64,000 nt of DNA, from positions 158,842-222,841 of the forward strand of contig VZRR01005855.1 of NCBI GenBank assembly GCA_013398015.1, written 5' to 3'. Both the position numbers and the translations under genes were made by a program. Numbering within the stretch: the stretch's first letter is position 1; the number at the start of each line of letters is the position of its first letter. Origin of the DNA: Oreocharis arfaki. Lineage: Eukaryota; Chordata; Aves; Passeriformes; Paramythiidae. The notes below the pieces were generated by a model. It was given only the letters and a program-made list of their open reading frames with translations, was not told the origin of the DNA and did not search any database. Shown in pieces: positions 12,501-24,085 of the stretch.

Positions 12501-15500
12501 AGTGTAAAAGCCTCCGAGGATAACCTTCATAACAGCATGTGCTAAGCTTCATGTGGTCATAAAAGTACTTACCTGCTGTGTCAGAGGTGCGGGGAGAACA
12601 AAGGGGGGGAAGGGGTTTAGAGTAGAAGGGCCCCTCCAGATCACAGACACCTAGGAGTGAGTTAAAGAACGAGTGTCAGGTTTCTGACTCCTTAAGTTGT
12701 GTTTGAGAGTCCTGGTGCCCAGCTAGTGGGATATTTGTAGATCCTTAGGCTATTTAATTTCCACTGCCTTATATGTGGTGGAGCTGGAAGATAGTTTTTG
12801 AATTTTAAGGAATAGTACTGACCTTTCTAGGCTTATTTAGTTGTCTTGATTTTGACTTATTAGAACAGATTTGGTTATACTTGTAATTTTCTGTAATACA
12901 TATTAAATGTTTGCATAAACGTGCTGGGACTTGAATTTTTTTTGGCTAATGTATCCATTCTGGTACAACTTCAGTGCATCTTTCTGCAGGAAAACATTCC
13001 CTCAGTCTTAATAATTACAGCTATTAGTAAAACATGCCTCACATGAGGCTTAATGCAAATTGTGGGGATGTAGGTTGCCTATGATAAACCAGTGAGCTGG
13101 TTTCTTTGAAACTTAGTTCTGGTCAAGTTCTTACAAGGTTTTCCTTCTTCTCTGAGTCCTTCTATCAAAGTTCTTGGGAATCGAGGACCAGGAGATTTTC
13201 AACTTTGCATTTTTTATTTGGTTCAGCACTTATCTTCATGGATCTTCACTGGACACTCTCCCATTTCTCCATAGCTCTGTTCTGGGGAGCCCAGACCTGG
13301 GCCCAGCACTCCATGTATGACCTCACTTGTGCTGAGTAGAGGGAAAATGATCACTTCCCTTGACTTGCCTTTGGTTTTAATCTTCTAACTGGTTACACAG
13401 ATTCTTCCCCTCCTTTCTTTCCCTACTTCTCTGTCCCACCTAGGCAATACCAGCTTACCTGCACAGGTGATGTTCTATTAGTGAGAAGCTAATAGAATAA
13501 TGTATTTCTGTTTAGTGTCTGAAATTGAGTATTCACTGGCTAGTGAATACAGTACAGTCTGAAACTTTCAAAGTTTTTTTTACAGTAAAACTGGAGAGCT
13601 ATTTTAAGTAAACTTCATCTAAAATACAAACTTAGTGTAGATTATTCTTTCCTTAACAGCTCTGCTTTTCTGAAGAAGTAGCCTGGAGCTAGTTAGGAGG
13701 CATGCAGTTAGCACAAAACAAGCTGGCATTCAGAGTGTTTGCCACCGTTGTGAAGAGGCAGTGTGTTGTGTGAATTTTGGATCTCTGTTGGAATTTTGAA
13801 TCTTGGAAGACAACTGCTTTGTAGCACTTTTTCTGGCTTTCTGTTCCTTGGCAGTCCTTTCAAGTGATTGTTAACTGTTCTGTTAGTAGTTTTATGGTAC
13901 TTACATGTTCAAAAGTGGGAATTTTTCTGTGGCTTTGCTTAACAAAGATGTGCCTTTGGGGAATCACATTAAGTCAAAAGAATTTCTTGCTACCTGTAGT
14001 TTAAAATGGGATAATGGGATTTTTTGCATTGAATTTACCAAAGGCTTATATTTTGTGAAGTAGAAGTGTTCTTTTTTGATAAAGTTTATGATTGAGTCAG
14101 AAGTGGGAAATGAAATCATTTTACCCAGAATACTGTAAATATCTCCTTTCCACTTCCAACTTTCTGGAGCATGGCTGTGCTAGATTAGGCCAATGGCTTT
14201 TCTTTTGAGTTGATGTAACTTGAGACCCAGCTAGCTTATAACTCCTTATAGGTACATTCCACCATTTTAGAGGACTCCTGCCCTTGATAGATTTGAACAT
14301 GTGCAAGACTTTCCTAAAAGCAAGTCTTTCATATTCAAAAAGTTTTGAAAGGGACTCATTTGTCTGCATGGTGTCTTCAACTTTCTACCTGGCAACTTTT
14401 TCCACCTCAGTTCAGCTTCGAAAGCTGTACCTAGGTGTTGAGTACAACTCTGAAAAGCAGGAGGTGCCAAGAGCACTAACTGTGTTTTGAACTAGTTACA
14501 GCCTTCTAGGCAAGTTTGCTGCTGTTAAAGCTTCCTGGTATTTTCATTTTTGAAACATGTTTGCTGTGATTACCAATTCTGTTTATGTAGTGCATAATTA
14601 ACTGGAGAATTTCCAGATAGTTCAGGGACTGATTAAGCCCCTGCTGCAGGTTTATGTGCTTTTCAGGTTCATCATCATCCATCATTTTTCTAAGGTAATC
14701 ATTCTTCTAGTCTGTTGACAGCAATTTGAAATTCCACTTGGGCGAGCAGAACAGTTTATGAAGCAGTGCTGCCCACTTGAAAAAAAGCAGAAAAACAGAT
14801 GTTGACACAGATGTCCAGATGAGTAGAGGGGGCAGAAATTACTTGCTTGGTAACTTCCCGAAGAGAGGAGGGGACTGCATTCCCTGTTCCTTTGAAATAA
14901 GTTTAATTCATGCTGGATTGCTGTTCGCTGGGTTACCAAAATGGAGACAGAAGAAACTTCCTTTTTCTTAGGTCAAAAGAACGCTTTCATTTAAGATGCT
15001 TTCTTTTTTCTCCAAAGGGTTGTGTTTTGATTCCAAAGAATCTAGAGCCAGTAAGCACCAGTCACTCTGCTGCACTGGCTGGCTTCTAGTGTGTCTGAGA
15101 AAACCTCCACTAAAGATGAGTGGTGTCTGATTGGAAATATGTTCGTTGCTATGGAGACAACTAGGGAATAAACCCTTAATATCAGTGCTGAAATACCACA
15201 GTCAAAACTTGTAAAAGGACTTGCAGGAGTAGGTTCTTTTTTTTTTCTCAGATTCTTTTGAGTTTGGCCAAATAAGGCAGAACATTTAAACTTAAGAACT
15301 GCTTTCCAGGTACTTTTGTGGCTAACATACTTTGCTTCAGAGTTTGCTTTTATCCAGAACAACTGTTAATGGTGTTGCCTTGTCTCACTGGTACTGCTGA
15401 TACTGCTAGTGTCTCTGAAATGATTGCTGGAAGGTTAGCAGCATTGAAAACAAAATTGGTCAGGGACTTGAGTCAAAAATGTATTTATTTTAAATGAGTG

Positions 15501-18500
15501 CAAGCAGTTAAGTGTAGTTCATTTGGATGAAAGATAAGTTTGTAAAGACACATTTTAATTCATGTCAGTGCAGAACTTTACCAAATATTTCTGAGACGGC
15601 AGGTGTCATCAACTAGCCAGTGTGCAAATATGCTGAATTCCTTTCGTATATTGCGATGCTGCGTGGTTTTCAGTATGTCAGCTTCAATTTCGAAATGACT
15701 TGATTTATTCAATGGCATTTTTAAGCTGTTTAGGTACTGAAGGTTTCTTGATTCAACCAAATGACATTTTAGTTATTTTTTTATAGAGAATGCTCTCATT
15801 TAGGGTGGAATAATTTTTCAGTGCCCGTGTGTTTTCATAGGAGGGAGGCTACGGTTGTATACTTCAGTAACTGTTTTGATTCTCAATGTCAGACTCCCAT
15901 CTTCTGTGTATGGACGGAACATTGTTTGTTTTTTAGCACATGCAAAACTTAGGAGAAGATGATGTTTTATTTCCTTTCCTGAGGAAGGAAGAGAAGGAAA
16001 AACTGCATCTGAGTTTCAGAGGTTGTTCAGCTGGAAACAGTGCTAGAGATTTTTCATTTAGGTTGTCCTATATTTATATGGACAGTCTTTACATGGTGTT
16101 ATCCTTCCATGTATGGAAACTGACTTAGCCTGACCTGACCCTGGATAGTCTGATCTGACTCTGCTTACAAAAGAATGTTAGGTTAAGTGGTCTCCAGAGG
16201 TGTCCATATAAACACACAGTCTAGATATTTACAGGACTGTATGAGAGCCTCATTGGCCACATTGGTGGTTGCTTCCTGAGCGCTTTTTGAGTTGCAGGAA
16301 AGACAAAGTAAAGTCTAAATAGTAGTTTCTTAGAAACATAAACTAACCCAGGATAAATAAAAGACTTATGGAAATGTAGAAGTCATACCTTCCTTTTGTT
16401 TGCAAAGTACTGCTTTATCTTCTGCTGTCATTGTAATCAGATTTTTGTTCACAAACTGAGATGGATTTGAATAATCACACATTCATTTCCTCTGCAGACT
16501 TTTTCACATATGTACTGTATTGGTGTCCCCTCATCATTTGGAAAGAGGTTTTCTTACTGTAGTAGTAGCTTTTCTGTTCCAAATAGAAAGTGGGACTTCT
16601 CAGTGAGGTAAGATTTCTCTTTAAGGTCTGAAATTGTCAGCTTTGTGCTAAAAAAGCTTTTGTTCCCTGTAGTGACAAGTATGCAGATATATTCCATGGC
16701 CCATGTCACAACAGCAGCAAAGTTGCTGTATGAGTTCTGTCTTCTGGTAGCATTGTTTTGACTCTTGCCCTTCAGTTTTGAAACTTGGGTAGTGACAAGA
16801 TCAAAAAGGGTACTTATTTCATGTGTCATTCTACTTTCTTTGCCATAACATAGTTCAGTATTTGCTGTGATGCTGACAGTAGTCTCTGCTGTCAGTCATT
16901 CATTTTGGGGACTAGGCCCTCAGCTCTCTCAAATACTGGTTTGTCTTGGAGCTGCTCATGCTAGTCTTGCCTAACCTGTTGTGAAAGGGAAAGAGAACCT
17001 TGACCTTTGTCTGGCAGCTCTGCCAGTAGCCTGTAATGAAGTGAAATAAGATATGAAAGATTAATATAATCTGCTTCCTTGCAGCTTTAATTTTTCCAGT
17101 TCTCCTGTGTACAGTTTTTCTTGCTTTTGAGCTCTTTCTAGTCTCCATGTTGATTTTTCTTTGCTGTTCTCATGGTTGGCTCCATAAATGCTGTTTTCCC
17201 CTTTTAATTAACAGCAGAAAAGAGTTTGGGCTCATGTTATAAAATCTGTTCAGGACTCAAGATCTAAGCAGTTGCAGGCTGAAAGTAGCCTGTAGGTCCC
17301 AAAAAGAGAAGTGTCTTTCTTTGTAGTGCTTTGAGCCTTATTTCCCTAGATTACCAGTACTAAACCACTTTTGGTAGAACTTTTGGTTTTTGTCTACTTC
17401 AGCTTAGAAATCTAAACCACACAGAAATCTTACCAGGTTAAGACTACACTCAGGTAGCACGTGCAAATATCTTGTAGAATCCTGTTAACTAATCTAAGGT
17501 AATGAGGCTAGGTTGCCTAATACTTGGCTTATTGCTTATGCAATTGTGACTAAAATGTTGGTTAGGTCATTGCCCGTTATTTCTCTGCAAAACAATGAAT
17601 TTATTTCATAAAGAACAAGAAGATAAATTTTTTTAGTGTATTTACAGACATTATGCTCAGAAAGTGAGCAAGTGAGTGCTACAAGCCTAAAATAGAGAAT
17701 TTGGAAATACTGCAAACTTTGTGAAATATTTTGGGGACTGCATGTTAGGTTATTTAAGGGATACTTAAAATGTTAACGGTACATTACAGTAGCTCTGAAT
17801 ATTACTCTGGTATTTCACATGAAATGATTTTGAAGTGTATGAATTTGATTATAAGTCTGATCAACTGCAGGCTAGATTCAGTCATGGCCTTTAATCCTGT
17901 ACTCTTTACAACAAAATAGTAAATATGTGATCTTTCAAAACTGTCTTATGCCTTTTCTAAGCTTTTCCTTTACCTCTGTATGTACTTACCAATTGTTTTG
18001 GAGCACTGTATGTATAACCTCTTTTGAAGTTGAGTACAGATTATTGCCAACATTTCTCTACCTTTTTTTCCCCTTATTTTAGAAATGGTATCAGGCAAAA
18101 AAAACCCAAAACCAAAAGACCAACAAAAGACCAAAATGATTCAGAAGCCTGTTTATGTTTAGAGTTCAGCTCTGTTGTGTTACTTGTGTTACTTCAAATT
18201 GTAGGAGATTGATTTTTGGCTATAAACTTCCTTTTTGAATAATGGCAGTCTTTAAATGTCAGCAGTTTTGTGTAGTAAATTTGCCAGTATTTAAGAATAG
18301 AAGTTTGGTTTCCTTAGCAAATAATTACTTGGTATTTCTATTGCCACCAAATTTCTTTTCTGGAGATTTTTCTGGGGCTTTGTCTTTCCTTTTTTTTTTT
18401 TTTTCCCTCCTTTTATTTTTTCCCCTGTTAAGTTCCTAGGTTTTCTATTTATTTGTTTATATTTTTTTCTATTTTCAGTGTTGTCTTTTTTTCCTGGAAG

Positions 18501-21500
18501 CTTATTTGACCTGGTATGTAATGCAGAATTTCACCTTACCCCCCACCCCCAGGCCTGTCTTAAATGTGAATTCTTTAGTTTTCCCTCCAGATCTAGCAGA
18601 TTATTCAACATAGCTAAAACCCAAACCAATTCTGTCATTCAGTTGTTGAATCAATAGCCCTAAGATGGGAGAGATTGTTCTATCTAGAGAAAGAGATCCA
18701 AAGAAGTTGAAACTTCTAAAGCGAAGGCTTATCCGTCGTATCACAGATGAAGGGCTTTCCTTTTGGATTAGCTGATGTCTCTCTAGCCAATCATCTGCTT
18801 ACAGCCATGTCATCTCTCAGTGATTGTGTGACTCCTGAGCATGTGAATGTCCAGAAGTTTGTGCACAAGAGAAAGCAGTTTGATACAGCTTCTTGGGATT
18901 TACAAAAACATGAAGTAAATTTCTTTTATCAGAGATCCTGAAAGAAGCTATGTGAATGGTATATGTCCCCTTTTAAACAGTTAACTAATTGGAAGGCGAG
19001 GAACTAAAATTCCGTTTTTGTAAGAAATGGAGTTCACCAGGAAAGCCCTGCAGGAGTCTGCTACCTAATGTCTAAAAGGTAGTGGATGATGCCTGGTGAA
19101 GTTTGCTGGTGGTGTGAAGCACCTTGAGGGCTGCCTGAGAAGAAGTGCAGAAGGACCCTTCAAAGTGATGCATCAGGAGGGAGAGAAATAATTTAAATTT
19201 TGTAGAGAGTGGTAGGCCCTGAGCTGACAGTTTCTTATAAAGATGACGTCGTGATGTTTTTGCAGAACACCAGCAGTGGGTATAATTTTGCTGCCTCTTT
19301 CCTTACCAGAAGAAAGTCAAAACACAAATGGAAGCAGAATAGGGAAAGATGTTAATAGTAATCAAACACATGGAATTGCTTCTGTGTGAAGAAAGAATGA
19401 TTGTTTAACCTCGACAAGATGAGGTATATGATCTAGGTCTGTGTAGTCATCAGCCGTGTATGAAAAAGTTAGAGAGCAGAATGACAAGAAATTATTTACT
19501 CCAAGAACTGATAGATCATCCTGTAGTAGGCTCAAATCAAATGTGATGCTCATTTAAGCTGTGAAATGCCATAGCACAGGATGCAAGATGCTAAAAGCTG
19601 ATGGTTTCAATAAACCAAACAAAGTAGTGAACAAAATGTAGTTGAGAACTAGTAAATATAAAGGTAGCATCTGGGGCTGAAGTGGTCTCTGAGTCAACTT
19701 CCTTAAGCACCTCTCTCAGCTGGTGAATCATAACACTGATGGATTCAGATCCTGCTCCAATACATTGACAGTCTTTATCTTGATGGCCTAAAAGCAATGC
19801 AAAATGCTTCATCACAAACTAGAGTTCATGTTCTGTCTAAGTTATTAATCATTCTTTGAAAGTTTGTTTACTTTTTGAGCAAACAAGGGGTATGACATCT
19901 TTTAGGATACAGGTAGATGCACTTAATTGTCATACTTGCTGTGCTCCTTGTCCGGTCTTGGGGTCACCTGCCATCCTGCTCCCCAGTATTTTTTTTGGTG
20001 AATCCTCACTCTTATTGAGGAAGAAATTGCCAGATTTTTCAAATTTTCACTTGAAGTGAATGGATGAGCTTCCTGGAAATTTGTATGCTGCTTGATCAGA
20101 CTTTTGTTCTGGTTGTTCAGTAGCAATACTAAAGTTTTCCTCTGTCTTTCTTCAGCATATAGTTGAGGGTAACTGTGATGACTGGCTACTTTCAGTGTTT
20201 TGACTATTATCGAGTCATTTTTAGCATTTTGATGTCATTTCAAGTAAATGTTTGTATATAATTGAGTCAGAGATATACTTACTGAACTAGGAAACTTTTT
20301 TAGGAGAATATGACAACATGGTGTGTTTGCTTGAAGGACTATTTGCCAAAAATATAAAATATTCTAATTTTTTTGTTTGTTTGTTTCATTTTGACCTGTT
20401 AAGACATCTACTAGAAGCTATTTATGAAACGTACATCAATAAATTATGTTTGGGAAGTTGTGTCTCTTAAGAATGAAAAGTTCTCAGCTTGCATTTCTTC
20501 TTTCTGTTTGTCGTTGAATTATTTTGCCACTGGTAGTCTGAGGATAACACTTAGTGCATCTGTCTTGAGAGTTCAGAAGTTGCATGTTGAAGGTTTATTA
20601 GATTGCTTTAGGGAACTGTATAAATCCAAAATAATTTTAAAGGTTTTTTGTCACCCTGCAGTTAACTGTGGTTGTTCCTCAACACTAGTCTTCACTACTT
20701 CATGTCTTTCTGGATGCTCAGTGTCTCTTCTAATTACAGTTTGACAGTAAAATGTTGCCTATGGAATTATGCTTTCAATAACTGTCTTTGTTTTGTGCAC
20801 ACAAGTGTAATGGTGGCTTGGTGTTCTCATTTCTTTCTACTTCACACTTGTTTGGAAATACAGAATATGAAATACCTGCAGCTACTTTAGTGCTCTAAGC
20901 AGTTGTCTCAAATGTTAGCTCTGTGTTCCTGTTTTACCACTTGAGGTTAGGATTGGCTTTTGTTAGAGGCAATCAGTTGTCTGTTGAGTTATCGCTGTCG
21001 GGCATCAGGAAAGGTTGCTTGCATTGATGTTATCAGTGTTTGGGAAGTCTTTCAGTTTCATCTTTTGAAGCTCTTGGACCTATTTTAAGTACATACACAT
21101 TAAGCCAACTTACTGTATGCCATTAAGTGACAGAGATGCCTGTAGTATCTTATGTTGTGGTGGGTTTACTCAGGCTGCTACTAAACCTTTTGGGTGGTTT
21201 TTGTTCCAAGTTGTTGGAGATCCCCAAAGAAAGTGTCAGGCTGTATTTCTGATCACTTGCTTGTTTTGCCTTGGTCTGCATCTGAAGTACAGTCTAGGAG
21301 CTGTGTAGCCTGATGACCAGACCAGTAGGATTTACAAGCTTCTCACAAGCCGTACTTGGTCTGCCTGTCACTGACTTGAGATTATGGGAAAAGCAGACTT
21401 GTACTCCCCACACATCAGCTCATGGGATCATGCCCTTGTATTTCTCCATGATGTTTCTTGAAGACTTAAGTATCTCACTTGGTCATGCTCTTGCTAAGAT

Positions 21501-22029
21501 ACTCCAAAACAGACACATCTGTCACAATTAGTATTTAAGGTGGAAGTTTTCTGGTTTTATAAGGAAGTTGTGCAGTGAGTATATTTCATACTGAGATGCG
21601 AGGGTTCTAAGGATGCTTTAAAATCTACACAATTTCATTCGCAGGACATTTTCTTCAGAAAACACTTAGTGAGCTGGTAGTGCCTTGGGACTTGCACAGC
21701 TACAAATAAACAAGCATGAAAAGACCAGTTGCTTCAAACAGTGTTTTGTGGAAGTGATTTATATGTTGAGGAAATACAACTGGTAATATATGTTTTGTTT
21801 GTTGTTTTCATGCCTAAATGAATGCTTATCTTTTATTTTTTTTTTTTAGCAGCACAGTGGAATGAAGTTTTCCATGAAAGGAACTCATAACCAAGGCAAC
21901 AGCTACAGCCCCGTCAGCAGTGGAGGCATGAGGCAACCGGTTGGTAACCGAGGACACCACCAGTACAATCGTAATATATGGAGAAGGAAAAAACACAGAG
22001 ATAGTTTGCCTATCAGTCTGAGCAGATAA
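471..22029 (+). CDS. TENT4A: TENT4A (PAPD7/POLS) non-canonical poly(A) polymerase, 3' half, join of four exons
   Basis: Spliced CDS join(471..571, 823..995, 12272..12430, 21850..22029), 613 coding bases, with the 5' part outside the window. Every junction has GT/AG ends and the frame stays open throughout. Recognisable peptides are RIIKVTQEVIDYR (end of the helical central domain), CNGEQQQN, SSGSSASSVSSLSGSD, SDTPPC followed by VYQFSLQAP, and the basic C-terminus RRKKHRDSLPISLSR. These match vertebrate TENT4A as I remember it. The family (Trf4-like) adds A-rich tails with occasional G to nuclear and cytoplasmic RNAs and takes part in RNA surveillance and mRNA stabilisation. The catalytic aspartates lie upstream and cannot be checked. 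The paralogue TENT4B is the main alternative. The long gene-free flank downstream favours TENT4A, because TENT4B is closely followed by ADCY7 in mammals. That synteny argument is from memory. Confidence 0.87.
572..822 (+). other. TENT4A: TENT4A short intron
   Basis: A 251-base intron with donor GTAGGT at 572 and acceptor TGTTAACAG ending at 822. It splits an Asp codon after its first base. No other feature is visible. Confidence 0.85.
823..995 (+). CDS. TENT4A: TENT4A coding exon, serine-rich linker
   Basis: The exon is 173 bases and begins with AT, which completes the split Asp codon. It encodes NRLKIRDQIALCNGEQQQ, then a serine-rich low-complexity stretch (SSGSSASSVSSLSGSDI) that is probably disordered. 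Donor GTAAGC follows at 996. The exon ends in phase 0. The Ser-rich block followed by SGSD is one of the clearest TENT4A signatures in the window. Confidence 0.9.
996..12271 (+). other. TENT4A: TENT4A large intron (11.3 kb)
   Basis: AT-rich, mostly unique sequence with no recognisable exon on either strand and no clear repeat of known family. The ORFs here (for example the 119-codon frame at 3147-3506 and the 100-codon reverse frame at 11317-11619) lack codon bias, domains or splice context. The acceptor at 12270-12271 follows a T/C-rich tract from about 12240. Confidence 0.75.
12272..12430 (+). CDS. TENT4A: TENT4A coding exon, proline-containing region
   Basis: The exon is 159 bases (53 codons), phase 0 at both ends. 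It begins ESDTPPC, includes VYQFSLQAP, PALPLPSGKPQ and RTLIMAASNQ, and is followed by donor GTATGA at 12431. The acceptor is CCAAAAG. The GC-richer exon stands out against its AT-rich introns. The region is predicted to be disordered. Its peptide pattern is very close to what I recall for mammalian TENT4A. Confidence 0.9.
13170..13395 (-). mobile_element. CR1 LINE fragment, antisense, intronic
   Basis: The + strand carries the familiar reverse complement of the CR1 3' coding region: a tract resembling 'GGACCCTCTCC...', then CTGTTCTGGGGAGCCC, GGGCCCAGCACTCCA and GCTGAGTAGAGGG, then ATCACTTCCCTTGAC. It is old, with many substitutions and no intact frame. The chance ORF at 13106-13339 lies across it. 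Confidence 0.8.
18390..18404 (+). repeat. Poly(T) tract in intron
   Basis: An uninterrupted run of about 15 T, followed by C/T-rich sequence to about 18425. It is a homopolymer within the last TENT4A intron and is probably length-polymorphic. Confidence 0.8.
19080..19200 (+). mobile_element. Possible highly decayed CR1 fragment
   Basis: Weak similarity to the CR1 reverse-transcriptase 3' region: GAAGTTTGCTGGTGGTGTGA resembles the 'AAGTTTGCAGATGACACC' motif, followed by spaced matches ending in a 'GATGCATCAGGAGGGAG' block. The divergence is high enough that this could be coincidence. Confidence 0.3.
21850..22029 (+). CDS. TENT4A: TENT4A terminal coding exon with basic C-terminus
   Basis: 59 codons plus TAA (22027-22029). 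The encoded peptide begins QHSGMKFSMKG, passes through GNRGHHQYNRN and ends WRRKKHRDSLPISLSR. The basic cluster near the end may contribute to RNA binding or nuclear localisation; that is inference from composition. The exon starts at CAG after the first AG of TAGCAG. Use of the second AG would start at 21853 and delete one Gln. The stop is followed directly by 3'UTR. Confidence 0.9.
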   Translation, partial: QHSGMKFSMKGTHNQGNSYSPVSSGGMRQPVGNRGHHQYNRNIWRRKKHRDSLPISLSR

Positions 22030-22223
22030 TGGCAGATGCCAAAATGACCTTCCCTGTTCAGACAGACTGAGTGGGTGCCACTCGACCTGAGGGATGGAGA
22101 CCAGCGTCCAGCACATCGTTTTATTGGTGTTGCCAAATATCTGCAGCTGACTTCTTTGCATGTTTCTTTGTGTGGTGGTTCAGTCCATCTTCAAGAAGTA
22201 GTTGTGCTTATCTGTGAAGCCTT

Positions 22224-22229
22224 ATTAAA
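22224..22229 (+). terminator. Possible proximal poly(A) signal ATTAAA
   Basis: ATTAAA about 200 bases after the stop codon. Further ATTAAA hexamers lie at 23015-23020 and 23820-23825. Any of these could give shorter 3'UTR isoforms. None has the clear downstream GU-rich element seen at 24061. Confidence 0.3.
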
Positions 22230-22506
22230 TGTGGAAGTTTGTTTTCTGCCTTCCCACAATGGTTCATTCAGTGCCGAAGCAGCTCTGACAATAGAGCTGC
22301 AAGGACATTTACAAATGCTGTAGCTTTTTTGCTGTGGCTATATCTGTTCCTTTTCTTTTATTTTAGAAGTGAAGGAAACTTCAGCCCCTTGGAATTTTTT
22401 TTTTTTTCTTCTTTGCAGCAGATCAAGTTGGGAATTCATAAAAGCAAATTTGCTGCTCTCCTGTTTGTTGTTTTTTTTTTTTTTTTCAAAGCTCAATTTT
22501 TTTCTC

Positions 22507-22514
22507 TGTAAATA
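22507..22514 (+). promoter_or_regulatory. Pumilio response element candidate in 3'UTR
   Basis: Exact match to the TGTAHATA consensus (TGTAAATA), directly downstream of two U-tracts. Such octamers occur by chance in AT-rich DNA, so binding is inferred only. Confidence 0.4.
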
Positions 22515-24060
22515 TTGGGAGTATGATTTGTGCAATAACTTGGAATTTTTAATTTAATTTCATATTATCACATAAGTTATATTTAAGGGGAAGAGGTTTT
22601 TTAATTTACAGATCCTTTCCCAGGTTGCATTATCTAAGTTGGGGTCATAGTTTTGGCAGGTTGTCTGAGCAGTGTTATAAACATGACATTTGGTAATATT
22701 TGAGGCTTCTTGATTCACAATGAAAGTGCGATTTGGCTTACAGTTTTAAGAATTTACTAAGCTCCAAAGCATTTTGACCCTGTGTTTTTTAGCTCATTGT
22801 CTGGCCTCTATCAGTCGTCTTGCTCTGACCAATGAGTTTTAATTTTCTTTAACTAGACAACAAATCCAACATTTGTAGTACCAGAAGTAAACCTTTTGAG
22901 AGGAATGGGAAAAAGGTTGGTTCGAGTCCTGATATGAAATTAAAAAGCTGTGAACTACATGCTTTGATGCATTTTAGTAATGTAACCTGTTAATGTTTGG
23001 GTTGAAACAACACTATTAAACAGAGGTACCCGGCTTAAGGAATGTGGAGAAAGGAAATATGTTGATTCCATTAAGGAATCTGTATAGTAGTATGCATTAG
23101 TTCTGTTAAGAGCAAATATATAAAAAGTACTTCAGCTGCTCTAAGCATTACAAGAAGTATCTTTTAACGTGTTGCAGGAGAGCACAGCCCAGTGTTGTAC
23201 ACAGTATGAGTGGCTGGCACTTAATTTACAGATGCATACAGGTATACTATGCAAGTGTGTATTGCCATGACAAACACTGTCTTTAACTTTTTGAAAAATG
23301 TACATCCTGCCTAACCCTGAGTTTTTAAAGCACCACAGTTGTCCTGGGAGTAGGTCACATCTCATGCCCTCTGACTTCCCTTTTTTTAAGTGAGAGTTCT
23401 TAAGCTATACAGAAAACTACAGGTGAGTTATGTAAGTCCACTAGCAGAGAAAGCTGAAGAATCCTGTTAACAGGACATCTATACTGTGTACAGATATAGA
23501 AGGTTTTAAAACTGGTATCTGAATATTGAAATGAGGTGTCAAGCATGAAGCTTTTTAATATGCTGTATGCCTTTGAAGCAGAAGTAGTTCATGTTACTGA
23601 ATCTGTCAAACACAAACAGGTCCTTGAGGGGAGAGAGGGCAACATTCCAAAGTAGAGTAGTGCATATCTGTTTGCAGAAAGTTTGTCTTAATGCTCCAGA
23701 CTCATCACAATTAAAAAAGTTCTAAAAATTGTGAGCTGATTCATAAATAATATCTAAGGGCTGTTACATGAGCCTGTACTGCTTAGTCTTCACACACTAG
23801 CAATATTGAGCATAACTACATTAAAGAGCCTTCAGAGGCTTTAATTGGTGTCTTATACTAGCGTCCATTTTAAAGCAAAACTCATTTGAAAAGTGGTATC
23901 ATGTAACACTTCAGTCATGGTGAACCAAATGAATTGGCCTGGCTATCACTGTGGTTATGTGCTACAGGTTTAAAAAAATGTTTAAATTTTTTGTGTGGAC
24001 AACTATGTGGAAGCTAAAATTGACATATTTTTATGTAAAGTTTTCTATTCTTTGATTTTT

Positions 24061-24066
24061 AATAAA
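24061..24066 (+). terminator. TENT4A: Canonical poly(A) signal AATAAA, likely TENT4A 3' end
   Basis: AATAAA is followed after about 20 bases by a CA-containing cleavage context and then a T/GT-rich element (about 24084-24105, including TACTTTTTTTTGTGGG). This is the first AATAAA after the stop codon that I could find. It sets the likely mRNA end near 24080-24090. Confidence 0.7.
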
Positions 24067-24085
24067 CTTTGGAGACCAGTCACTC

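Larger units (their letters stand above)
12431..21849 (+). other. TENT4A: TENT4A last intron (9.4 kb)
   Basis: Donor GTATGA at 12431; acceptor is a T-run (21836-21847) with AG at 21848-21849. In mammals, as I recall, a further in-frame proline-rich exon of about 55 codons sits in this position. I searched by eye for a proline-rich, splice-flanked frame and found none. The interval contains one convincing CR1 remnant (13.2 kb), one doubtful one (19.1 kb) and a long T-tract (18390-18404). The rest is unique AT-rich DNA. Confidence 0.75.
22030..24085 (+). other. TENT4A: TENT4A 3' untranslated region
   Basis: About 2.05 kb of AT-rich sequence from the TAA to the predicted cleavage point after AATAAA at 24061. 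It contains long U-tracts (about 22397-22409 and 22470-22486), several AUUUA-type stretches, and a Pumilio-type TGTAAATA at 22507-22514. The ORFs inside it (22239-22511 and others) are products of the T/A-rich tracts and are not coding. Confidence 0.75.

Noticed and set aside
22915..22932. GGTTCGAGTCC, an exact match to the tRNA/SINE B-box pattern
   Set aside because: No A-box or cloverleaf arms can be drawn around it. It lies in the TENT4A 3'UTR, so it is treated as chance.
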